From NCBI GenBank assembly GCA_001586965.3, contig LUCW03001856.1, forward strand, positions 1-30,509: a DNA stretch of 30,509 bases. Direction: 5' to 3'. Source of the DNA: Sphaeroforma sirkka (taxonomy: Eukaryota > Opisthokonta > Ichthyosporea > Ichthyophonida). Shown here in pieces: positions 21,553-30,254 of this stretch. The position numbers were made by a program, and so were the translations under genes. The notes under the pieces are model-generated. The model was not told the DNA's origin. It searched no databases and saw only the letters and a program-made list of their open reading frames with translations. How positions within the stretch are numbered: the stretch's first letter is position 1; each line of letters begins with the position of its first letter.

Positions 21553-22868
21553 ATGGTGTGTTTCCAAGGTGTCTTCTTAATAGAATAGGATCCCTGATAC
21601 AAGAACGTGTCGGTTTCACGGTCGACATAAATAGGTTCGTCTTGAATCATATTAATTAAATCACGTATCCATGGGTCGGAGTTACGTAAGGGACAACACA
21701 GCGTAATGGTAGATTTAGTAATATTAACATAATTTAACAACTGTACGATAAGTTGACAAGGTGGGTTAGCCCACGCATTATGCTTTGATAAGTCAAGCTG
21801 AAATGCATCACCTTTAGGATGAGTCAACGACCTATATTCAGAAACCTGTTTGTTATGTTCTGCGGCGAACATATCAACAGTAAATGGACCCCATCGTGAT
21901 TGAGCGAGGTTAAACCATTTCTTATTTAGCATCCAATCGGTTGCTAATAACTCCTTGACTGTTTTCTGGTAGTCGGGCACAAGTCGAGAGAGCATGTCAG
22001 GAAGATTGTTATGTATTCCTGGTATGTGTGTTATATTAAAAGCGAACTTGGCAATAATGTCATGCCAGCGGCTCACCAACTGTGAATCAGGGTTCATATC
22101 TTTTAAGTATGTTAAAGACTTTTGATCACAGGCGACAGTAAAGTATCTTCCATAAAGTTAGTCTTTAAACTGTCTTAGCGCAGTAACTATAGCAAGGAGC
22201 TCTTGTTTAACGGTAGGGTAATTCCGTTGACTCTTATTATAACTCTTGCTAAAGAATTGTATGTAGCGCGGTTTACCATTTATCGTTTGGTAAAGCACTC
22301 CACCCACCGCTCGATCTGAAGCGTCGGTTGCTACTTGGAATGGGACACCATCCACAGGGTACTGCATGATGGGTGCGTCCATTACTTTACTTTTGACTAG
22401 TTTAAATGCATCATCACATTCTTTAGTCCAAAGCTTTCCCAAAGATCCTTTGTGCAGCCGTAGGTGACTGAAAGGCTTTAAGTAATGAGAAAGATGCGGT
22501 ACCGAATCCGAGAAGAAGTTAACAAACCCACACACAGAGTTCACATCTCTTCCAGTAATTGGTGTTGATAAATCCAACAGAAACTGTTTCTTGCCAGGAT
22601 CAATTTCTACCCCTGCTGCAGATACTTTGTAGCCAAGTAAGTGTATAGTATCTTTAGCAAAAGAACACTTGTCTTCGTTAATCTTAAGTTTAGCATGATT
22701 AAGTCGCTTTAAGACTTCTTTAACGAGTTTAGCATGTTCATGTGCTGTTTTTGTAAAGATAACTATATCATCTAAATAGACTGATACGTTATACGACAGG
22801 TCCGCAAATAGTTCCATCATAACTTGTTGGAAGAAAAAAAGGTAACATGTGTAAGCCTTCAGGTGCAC
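21486..22868 (-). pseudogene. Pol of copy A: RT C-terminus, RNase H, Dam-like domain
   Basis: One frame with a single in-frame TAA at 22158-22160. It starts after the RT frameshift: FFQQVMMELF, then YLDDIVIF (RT catalytic Asp pair), then RNase H with ATDASDRAVGG and KQELLAI and, after the stop, ITHIPGIHNNLPDMLSR. The next roughly 100 residues (WGPFTVDMFAAEHNK ... AWANPPCQL ... CPLRNSDPW) resemble the Dam-type N6-adenine methyltransferase-like domain (PF05869-like) best known from DIRS-type retroelements; NPP is the presumed catalytic-type motif. The final roughly 20 codons (21486-21552) lie beyond the homology with copy B and are probably fusion to foreign DNA. Confidence 0.85.
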
Positions 22869-23856
22869 CTTTAAACTGGTACTTCTTACCTTGCCAAGTA
22901 AAGGAAAAGTATTTCCTATGAGGCTGATATATTTGTAGTTGATGGAATGCAGCTTTTAAGTCTATCTTGGAAAAGATAGTCGCACCCTCCATTTTGCGTA
23001 GTATCTCGCTTATCTTAGGTAAGGGAAAACTATGTTGCGGAATTAGTTTGTTGATTGGCGACAGGTCTAGTACTACTCTTGTTTTACTAAACGTTCCATC
23101 AGATTTATATTGATCGACCGCTAAGAGAGCTAAGTTAACTGGGGTTGCATCATAATTGATTTCAATTAGACCCTGTTTTAACCAATCTTCGATTTGGGTT
23201 TTGATAACGTCTTTGTGTCTCCAACTCACGTAGTTATGTGAAGGACACTTTAACTTAGAGAAGCCGACGTTTGTTAAGTCAAGTCTAACGTACCCATTAG
23301 AGAACTTAAACATACACCAGTCAGTTATTGCAATCTTCCTGTTTGGTATAATTAAGTCCATAATTATATCGGTGAAGTGCGGAATCATATCCTTTGCTTC
23401 ACCTTCCGGAGGTTTAGGTATCTTTAACATATTATCATCTGACTGATCTTTATTCGGGTCTAGCCCATTAGGCAGACCAGTGAGTGTTATACCTAAACTG
23501 AGAAGATCAGTCATACCTATAATTAAATCGTATTTCTGAGACATGTCAGTAACGATTAGGTGAGTCTTCACTTCTCTTCTATCTGACAGCATTATGTGTG
23601 CATAGTCAATGGCTTGTTCGCAAGTAGTAACTTTGCCATTTCCCAAGATTAAATCAGTTGTTTCGTTATGGACAGCCATATCTGTAGCGTAGGCTACTCG
23701 GCGTGAGATAGCAGAGACTTCAGCCCCTGGATCAAATAGTGCCATAACTTTTTCTCCATTTACGAAAACTGTTTGAAAGATACGTTCATCTCCTTTGGTA
23801 TAGATTTTATTGAACATTTTCTCATAATCTTGCTCTAGTGCGCACATATGGTACTG
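22789..23856 (-). pseudogene. Pol of copy A: aspartic protease and N-terminal RT
   Basis: A 352-codon frame. The protease region has ALFDPGAEVSAIS, where family members have D-S/T-G; the codon at 23728-23730 is CCA (Pro), one base from TCA (Ser). The flap-side hydrophobic motif DLIIGMTDLL follows. RT motifs: QGLIEINYD, TRVVLDLSPINKL and SKIDLKAAFHQLQI (first catalytic Asp). The frame is lost at a run of seven A on the plus strand (22834-22840); the remainder of RT continues in the next frame with a 1-nt offset. Confidence 0.9.
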
Positions 23857-24175
23857 TCAGTGCTTAACTTGGACGTCCGGTAAGTCCTTGCAATCCTCTT
23901 TGTGCCAACCGTTAGTACCCTTGCAAGTAGCACACTCTTTCATATAGTGTCCAAAATCTGGCTTGCCTGGTGCACACTTAACAGGGTCGTGTCTACCATT
24001 CCACTTGCCATTACGTTTTGTGAGGTTGTAACCACACTTCTTGCAAGGCGCTCTCACCTTCTTATCACCTTTCGGTTCGGTAGAAGTAGAGCCAGTACCC
24101 CCTCCAGTAGTAGTGCGAGGTTTCTTAGTACTACGCGCAGTATTAGTCTCTACTGCGTTTCGCTTAGTGGGCTGG
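23857..24175 (-). pseudogene. Cys/His-rich nucleocapsid-like segment of copy A
   Basis: Contains C-x2-C-x14-H-x4-C (starting CKKCGYNL) followed by C-x2-C-x6-H-x3-C (CATCKGTNGWHKEDC). Neither matches the standard CX2CX4HX4C knuckle, although the position between gag and protease is where a nucleocapsid finger belongs. Upstream is a Thr/Lys-rich linker. It ends with TGA at 23857-23859 and is in the same frame as the protease-RT region, so only one stop separates them. A frameshift near 24170 separates it from the gag core. Confidence 0.75.
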
Positions 24176-25891
24176 GTGTAGCTCGTGGTACTAAGTACTC
24201 TCTAGTAGAGGAATTGGTATGCTTGTGTACTATCTTCTCAAAGACAGACCAAGGCATAGATCGCAAATCACCATAGGCGATGATGTCATCATTGACTTTC
24301 TTAAAGAGGTTAGCTCCCAGAGTCTCCATCATCTGACAAATTAATAAATATTCGCCAGTATAAGTACGACCACCCATCCGAGTATTCATATGTGTCATAT
24401 GAGCTAGAGCACCTCGAATAGTGATATCGTTCGCAAAGAACTTGCGAGACTCTAGAAGTTCACGGTCACGTGCATCTTCAAAAAAGGTGTTAAGTATATT
24501 ATCACGCAACTGGTGCCAGGGTAGGGCTTTCCAGTTGGGCTCATGAGCCTTCAAGATAGTTCGCCATTCACCTGGCTCACAGAAATGAATAAAGGCATTC
24601 ATCATCTGCCTATCCTTAAGGCTGGCAGACTCCTTAAGTTGGTCGAAGGCCTTCAGTGTCTCCACTGTACTCTCATTAGTAGAGAAATCGACCTCAGCCT
24701 GCGCGTTACCTAGCTGCTTTATAAAGCTTGGTTCTAAGCGTTCACGAGGCTCATGCTCAGTGCTACGGGCTGCTAGTGCCAAGATGGTGTCTATTTCCTT
24801 TCTCTTGTTATCGATTAGATAGCGAATGTTATCCGCTTTCCTATCGTCAAGGTCAGAGTCATTCAATAGACGGTCCTCAAGGACTTGCATACCAGAGCGT
24901 AATAGCCTGAGACGAGTATGTCTGGTTCTCACTTCCTCATCCTCAGGATTAGAGCGGGAACTCTCTAACGAGGTACTGGTGTAGCGATTGCCAAAATCGT
25001 GATTACCAGGGTTAGTTGGCAAATGAGGGTCGATATTACGAGGATGGTAAGCCTCATCGAGTTTCTTACGATCATATCCTCTGACAGGGTTAGGTTTGTC
25101 AAGAGGATGGTCAATGGTAGCATCAGAGCTATAAAGATTAAATTTTGAAATTTTTCTCTCTCACCAGTGGTAACTGGCTTAGTGGTACACGTACTGGCTG
25201 GTAAACCAGTAGGTCTCGGGTTCGAAACTGGGCCCGAATTTTTTCTTCTTCTTCGGTATAGGAAGAATATCAGCCAAGTGGGACACGATAGAGGGGTCCA
25301 CAACTGCTGCTGCCGCTAGCTCCTTCAAGAGCGCTTCAGTGCGGTTCAATTGGCATCGAGATTGAGAGGATCCAACCACTCGTTATCGAGTTATGGCGTC
25401 CTCAACTTCGGCCCCAAGATTTGAATTGGATGGAATGGCTTCTCCATCGATGGCGAAACCGAAATTTTCGGACAGGTCCAATACTTCCTTTTCACTCCGG
25501 ATTTGTGCTGGAGTGTCCTTTAGATGTGGAGTTATAATGTCCCCGACATTCGTATCCACGAATTTTCCAGCCTTTCGACGTTTATCCCCAACATTTGACG
25601 GCACGTGGTCAGGGGCAAGCTGGGGTCCTGAGCTTCACTCCTAGGTGATACACGGACGCTGGCGAGCCTTTCCGCGGTAGTGGATACCTCTTCTTCCAAG
25701 GCTTTAGGATCCGACGAGTCATCCTCAGAATAATCCTCTGTACCAACCTCAGAATTGGCTTCCCCAACAGTTTCCTCGGCAGGCTCAACTCCAGACAGGC
25801 TAGGTGTTTCCACAGAGACCTCAGGAACCTCGGCAGGCTTAGCAGGCTTAGAGCTAGCGGCTCCCTTGCCTTTAGAAGTACCCTTAGCCAT
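24150..25891 (-). pseudogene. Gag of copy A, frameshifted and interrupted
   Basis: Begins at ATG 25891-25889 (MAKGTSKGKGAASSKPAKPA), about 80 nt inside the LTR, with a basic then acidic Ser/Glu-rich N-terminus. A frameshift near 25600 moves to the frame that reads through NVGDIITPHLKDTPAQIRS. An in-frame TAA lies at about 25383, and the tRNA-like insertion at about 25168-25245. The capsid-like core (24150-25160) includes LEPSFIKQLGN, DRQMMNAFIHFCEPGEW and LESRKFFANDITIRGALAHM. Assignment to gag rests on position, composition and this helical core; I recognise no specific Pfam signature by eye. Confidence 0.8.
25168..25245 (+). ncRNA. tRNA-Thr-like Pol III unit (SINE head or tRNA pseudogene)
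   Basis: Plus-strand box A-like TGGCTTAGTGGT at 25175-25186 and box B-like GGGTTCGAAACT at 25218-25229, spaced as in a tRNA, then a Pol III-type T-run at about 25239-25244. An anticodon arm ACTGG/CCAGT (25193-25197 and 25206-25210) closes an 8-nt loop CTGGTAAA containing GGT (Thr). The 8-nt loop, a mispaired T-stem and no matching acceptor stem argue against a functional tRNA. It is antisense to gag and creates a stop in it. Short A-rich words flank it on the minus strand, a possible but weak target duplication. Confidence 0.55.
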
Positions 25892-25970
25892 AGTATTTGC
25901 TGGATAGTAAATCGATGTTAGACAGTCTAGAAGCAGTACACTGCTGTAACTATTATATAACTGAAAAATA

Positions 25971-26574
25971 TGTAAACTTCGATGGAAATTACTAGGTTTC
26001 AAACTATACTAAACTAAAATACAATTTAGTCAGTTAGGATTTAGCAGTGGTAGCTTGTGTAAGAATGATCGGGACTGCCTCTTGCTAAGAGCCTAAATAT
26101 CCTCGATCACACAGGGCGTACCTCTAGCTGTTCTTTATTGAATAATTTTTACTAGAAGTACTAAGTGTTCATGACCGCATGCCTAATTTGTAGATAGACA
26201 TAATAACGTAAGTCACGTTAATACATTAGCTGATATAAATAAAGTTCCATCTGAAGAAAAGTTAAAAAAAAAAAAAAGACTTATTGATTTTGGAGATTTT
26301 GGAAATTGGCGGGAGGACCGAAATCTATAAGTAGTAGTTCGGAGATTATAAAATTTAGTTTATAATATTCTACATCTACTAATGTCTCAAATAGGTCCAA
26401 GTAGATGAGTCATACCAAATACTCAGGCTATTGGAGCCATCAAAGTGAATTTAGAACACTGGAAATATTGGAAAAAGAGCTTGTATTAAATTATTTAAAA
26501 AAAAACAAATAAAACCAATGTATTATCTCAATTGATCTTGATATTTTAGACTGACCGGAGGCCGTATTTCTACA
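25971..26574 (-). repeat. LTR of copy A (5' LTR on minus strand)
   Basis: A 604-bp block, nearly identical to 27600-28198, starting TGTAAACTTCGATGG and ending TTTCTACA on the plus strand, i.e. with TG...CA ends. Its minus-strand 3' end abuts a leader of about 80 nt before the gag ATG. The leader begins TATTTTTCAGTTATAT and shows no TGG-type tRNA primer-binding site. Differences from the second copy include poly(A)-length changes near 26264 and small indels near 26480. Confidence 0.93.
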
Positions 26575-26575
26575 T

Positions 26576-27248
26576 CTTTTGGGAGGAACCTCGTGCCTAC
26601 AGCTCATTTTTTTATCTGTATTGTTCTCGTAAACTTCATGATCAAGAGTACATACCCGCAACATAGTGTCTTGTGTAGCTATCTTAGGTGGCTACCTTAG
26701 CTACCATAGGTACAACATCTGATTGATAATATTTGTCCAACATGTGTTGGTAATGTGGCAGAGCATTGGGAATTGTGCTAATTTGACACACACTTCAAAT
26801 ATGGTGTCTTCGCGCTAGTGTTTCGAGTTGACCGGTACACGATTCTTCATCCCTGTCCCACCCCTCTTAGCTAAAGCGATACACTACCATATTCTACATC
26901 ACAATACACTGCATAATATCTTACACCCCTTACACTGTGGTATTGGCATTTTTTTCCAAACTCTACCCAGCAAATTTTCAACTTGTACACTCCATACCGT
27001 ACGCGGTGTTTTTTTGTTGTTGCGTGCTTTGGCGCTCATATGGCCGTGCCCTACCTTTCACTCAAATCACTTACAGAAGAAGACGTCAGGCGATACATGA
27101 ATCCCCCCGAGATCGACAATTTCCAACCAGATGTCGCTCGGGGAGACTTCAACTTTAAAGCCCGGATGTAAGGCCACCCATCTACAAACCACTGACTACG
27201 TATGAAAACGATTGAGACTACGCAATATGTGGCAATTGGACTACCTCT
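26576..27248. other. Sequence between the two LTR copies, no gene recognised
   Basis: About 670 bp outside both LTR elements. It includes ATACACTACCATATTCTACA-like AC-rich sequence and a 62-aa frame (26983-27171) with no known domain. It may be the 5' part of the LINE fragment that follows, but this is not shown. Confidence 0.4.
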
Positions 27249-27599
27249 ATGCTGGGGGCTCAACTGGGTCAGAAGATGCGAATTAAGGACCTATTCATCT
27301 CTACAACCCCGTACGCGGTTCCACCGGATAGCGAACCCTCGCCCGATGTCACTTCCACCATACGCCCCGACGATGTAATGAATGCTATACTACGCTATCC
27401 CAATAAGGGACCTGGTCCCGACGGAATCCACATCCTTCTCCTGAAGGCCGCAGTGGAGCGCTCTACCGAACGTAGGACATTAGGACGCCCCGACGCCAAT
27501 AGCCCACTGATTTGACTCCTTGCCAAAGCACTCACTGAGCTACTGAAGGCGGGTACGTCCCCTGCAGCCCTGAACTGCCTCCTGGTAACAGCGCACCCA
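27249..27599 (+). pseudogene. Non-LTR (LINE) reverse-transcriptase fragment
   Basis: The plus-strand frame contains YPNKGPGPDGIHILLLKAA, which fits the K-x-PGPDG-I hallmark at the start of LINE RT domains, preceded by an IRPDDVMNAI helix. After a short frameshift near 27510 the next frame reads LLAKALTELLKAGTSPAALN, matching the L...G..P segment that follows in such RTs. It ends exactly at the LTR boundary, so the LTR element appears to have inserted into a LINE. Confidence 0.8.
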
Positions 27600-28198
27600 T
27601 GTAAACTTTGATGGAAATTACTAGGTTTCAAACTATATTAAACTAAAATACAATTTAGTCAGTTAGGATTTAGCAGTGGTAGCTTGTGTAAGAATGATCG
27701 GGACTGCCTCTTGTTAAGAGCCTAAATATCCTCGATCACACAGGGCGTACCTCTAGCTGTTCTTTATTGAATAATTTTCACTAGAAGTACTAAATGTTCA
27801 TGACCACTTGCCTAATTTGTAAAATAGACATAATAACGTAAGTCACGTTAATACATTAGCTGATATAAATAAAGTTCCATCTGAAGAAAAGTTAAAAAAA
27901 AAGAAAAGACTTATTGGATTTTGGAGATTGGCGGGAGGACCAAAATCAATAAGTAGTAGTTCGGAGATTATAAAATTTAGTTTATAATATCCTACATCTA
28001 CTAATGTCTCAAATAGGTCCAAGTAGATGAGTCATACCAAATACTCAGGCTATTGGAGCCATCAAAGTGAATTTAGAACACTTTGGAAATATTGGAAAAA
28101 GAGCTTTGTACTAATTATTTTAAAATACAAATAAAAAACCAATGTATTATCTCAATTGATCTTGATATTTTAGACTGACCGGAGGCCGTATTTCTACA
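27600..28198 (-). repeat. LTR of copy B (3' LTR on minus strand)
   Basis: A 599-bp near-identical partner of 25971-26574 with the same TGTA...TACA ends. On the minus strand it is preceded by a short purine-rich ACTGGGGGCTA that may be the polypurine tract, and it is followed by LINE sequence. Its flank (plus strand, ACCCA just before 27600) is where a target duplication would be looked for. Confidence 0.93.
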
Positions 28199-28354
28199 TA
28201 GCCCCCAGTAGCTTTTAGAACTACGAACGTACGTTAAGATACGATCTAGTTGGTAAAGCGAAAACCAAAGTAAAAAACGGTTTCGGTCATGACTTATCGA
28301 GTAAGTATGTGCCTATATGTACGAGTTCAAGACTCATGTTGTACTCTATGTCGT

Positions 28355-28660
28355 TTAGTATTTGGTCCAGTAACCATTTCCGATGTAGGCGCCTTTACGT
28401 TTATTATTTGGTAAGGTATTAGCCAAAGGCTGTTCTTCATTAGTAAGTAAGTTTGAACAATTTTCTGCACTGTTGGTAAGCAGATCAGAAAGTTTAGTCA
28501 CGTAGGAAGTAGGTGGCAAATAGGGAATTTCAGATCCGTCAGGGTTTGTAGTCACCTGAGGAAACCCTTTTCGTTTATCTCGTGTGTTCTTATGTAAACG
28601 CTTATTCCATTTCTTATTAAAGATACTTGAAGAAAGTCGCGAGATTCACGAAATGCATCG
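28355..28660 (-). pseudogene. Pol C-terminal tail of copy B
   Basis: A polar frame continuing after a frameshift just past the chromodomain-like segment: FNKKWNKRLHKNTRDKRKG, then a Pro/Thr/Asn-rich end finishing WTKY. It shows no recognised domain and lies about 160 nt before the 3' LTR. Confidence 0.6.
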
Positions 28661-29022
28661 GAGGTTAGCCAAGCTACTGTCCCATCCATGAAACGGGTCT
28701 TGTAGTAAGTGTAACCGTCTTCGGATGTTTTGTCAATTATATCTTTGACTTGTGACTCCATAACTGGTACATCAGAATCAAATGAGCGAGCTTTGAATGA
28801 GAGTTCGGAGGTAGGGATACGGTGAGTGCCTAGATTGGTTGCGCTAGTACCATCAATGTTATTCACTTCGTAAGTATCACTCTTCTCATCATGGTAGGAA
28901 ATAACAAAAGGTCCTATCGTCTTAGAAGAGAGTTCGGTAACGTTGGCGTTTCGATTTATAATGTTAACGTAATCGCCGACTTTGAACTGAACAATGTTCT
29001 TAGTGAGTATTCCATCGGTCAT
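28552..29022 (-). pseudogene. GPY/F module and chromodomain-like tail of integrase, copy B
   Basis: Contains FKVGDYVNIINR ... TIGPFVISYHDEKSDTYEV, the GPY/F pattern that follows Ty3/gypsy integrases, then TSELSFKAR. Next is MESQVKDIIDKTSEDGYTYY followed by FMDGTVAWLTSDAF, which has the length and Y-x-W pattern of a chromodomain but not a full aromatic cage. Family knowledge: chromoviral chromodomains steer integration to marked chromatin. The frame is lost near residue 130. Confidence 0.75.
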
Positions 29023-29660
29023 ACGCTTTTAAGTAGGACGCGATTCTTGTGCTCGAGTAAACAGGGGTAAACAACGCTCTGCATATGCTCGATCTTTTGA
29101 AGCCACGGGGTAGCGTGTTTTCGGGCGCAGTTTTATCAAACGTTGCTTGTAATTCACTATAGCGGCCAAAGAAATAGTGAAACGGGAGTGTTCCAGTTTG
29201 AGGATTCATGCAGTTATTCATTTGAGTCTGAACCCATTTCAAATGATAAGGCCACATATCCTCAACGTCGTCTAGTGCGGTACGCAAAGAGTTTCTTAAG
29301 TTCTCTATGACGTGTCTCATTTGCACCCTGCGTTTGAGGTTTGTAAGGAACACCACGCCTATGGGTCATGCCTGATACGAGTATAAGTGCCTCCATTACG
29401 TCGGTACAAAAACTCACTACCGTTATCAGAACATAGTACTCCGGGGAAACCGAAGTCATTAAAGACGTGATAGCATAATTCTGCCACTGTTTGTGGACGT
29501 TTGTTCGGTATTGCATAAAGCAAGTTATAGCCCGAAGCACACATAAGAAATGACAGATATATACATCGCCAGTATGCTTGGATCGCGGAGTTTAACCAAA
29601 TCGACTATGACTCGGCGCATCGGTTGGTCTTCTGTCACACTTTTTAGGGTGCCCAACCGT
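29000..29660 (-). pseudogene. DDE integrase catalytic core of copy B, several frames
   Basis: Core residues survive in three frames: first Asp in RRVIVDLVKL (about 29605-29634), second Asp in GVLCSDNGSEF (about 29414-29446), and Glu in YKPQTQGANETRHRELKKLF (about 29292-29351). The C-terminal part reads VQTQMNNCMNPQTGTLPFHY then FFGR, typical for gypsy integrases. At least three 1-nt shifts break the frame. Confidence 0.88.
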
Positions 29661-29980
29661 ATCGCTTGATCTGGTTCTTTTCACAATCAGTACAGCGTCG
29701 GTATACTTCACGTATGGTTTCTTTCAGCGCGCCGGGTGATCAAGCCCTGCACGAATAGCCATTTTATAAGTATGCTCATATGCTCGATGCGTTAAATTAT
29801 GTATAATTTTAACTCTACTTTCGAGCTCCTCTAAGTCAGTCAGATTCTGCGTAACGCTGGCTGGATGAACCATAGTCCTGTTGGAAAGGGCAGCCTCAGT
29901 ATCAGGAGGGGTAGAGTCCTGAGATACATAATTGACAACATTGGATTGTTGAAGCCATTGCTCTTCTTCAGTTGTTTCGC
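29661..29980 (-). pseudogene. Integrase N-terminal HHCC zinc finger of copy B
   Basis: The minus-strand frame reads IHNLTHRAYEHTYKMAIRAG (two His), continues to RRCTDCEK (two Cys), the HHCC pattern of retroviral-type integrases, with a stop/shift between the pairs near 29740. Upstream of it is a Ser/Thr/Asp linker (VVNYVSQDSTPPDTE). Confidence 0.7.
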
Positions 29981-30254
29981 CACTCCTGGCTGTTCTTTAG
30001 CAGCGCTTTAAGTAGTTGAGTGCGAGCTTCCAGGTTCTCTTAGAGTTTTGAGTCTTTGATCCATGGCCTTAGCTAGTTCCATGTTTTACGATCTAATGCC
30101 GTTTCAATCGGCACTACCTCGACTGCAATCTTGTTGGGTGCATGTGTTGTACGAGTCTGAGCTTTTGTTCAAACTCTTTGACTCCTCTAGTTTAGCTAAG
30201 AATTCGGTTGAGGGTTTCCACTTAGTGGTACCTGCAGGACCGATGCGACAAACA
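29981..30254 (-). pseudogene. Linker between Dam-like domain and integrase, copy B
   Basis: After the shared KKTPWKHTI, copy B continues in frame with VCRIGPAGTTKWKPSTEFLA and a Lys/Ser-rich stretch, then breaks into other frames. It shows that in this family the Dam-like domain is followed by pol sequence leading to integrase. No domain recognised. Confidence 0.55.

Larger units (their letters stand above)
21553..26574 (-). mobile_element. Ty3/gypsy-type LTR retrotransposon, copy A, 3'-truncated
   Basis: Minus-strand order: LTR (26574-25971), gag, Cys/His knuckle, protease, RT, RNase H, Dam-like domain. There is no integrase and no 3' LTR before the break at about 21553. Copy B in the same window supplies the missing 3' domains. 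Multiple frameshifts, at least two nonsense codons, a changed protease motif and an internal tRNA-like insertion show it is inactive. Confidence 0.9.

Noticed and set aside
25168..25245. Functional tRNA-Thr gene
   Set aside because: 8-nt anticodon loop, imperfect T-stem and no acceptor-stem pairing; kept as tRNA-like only.
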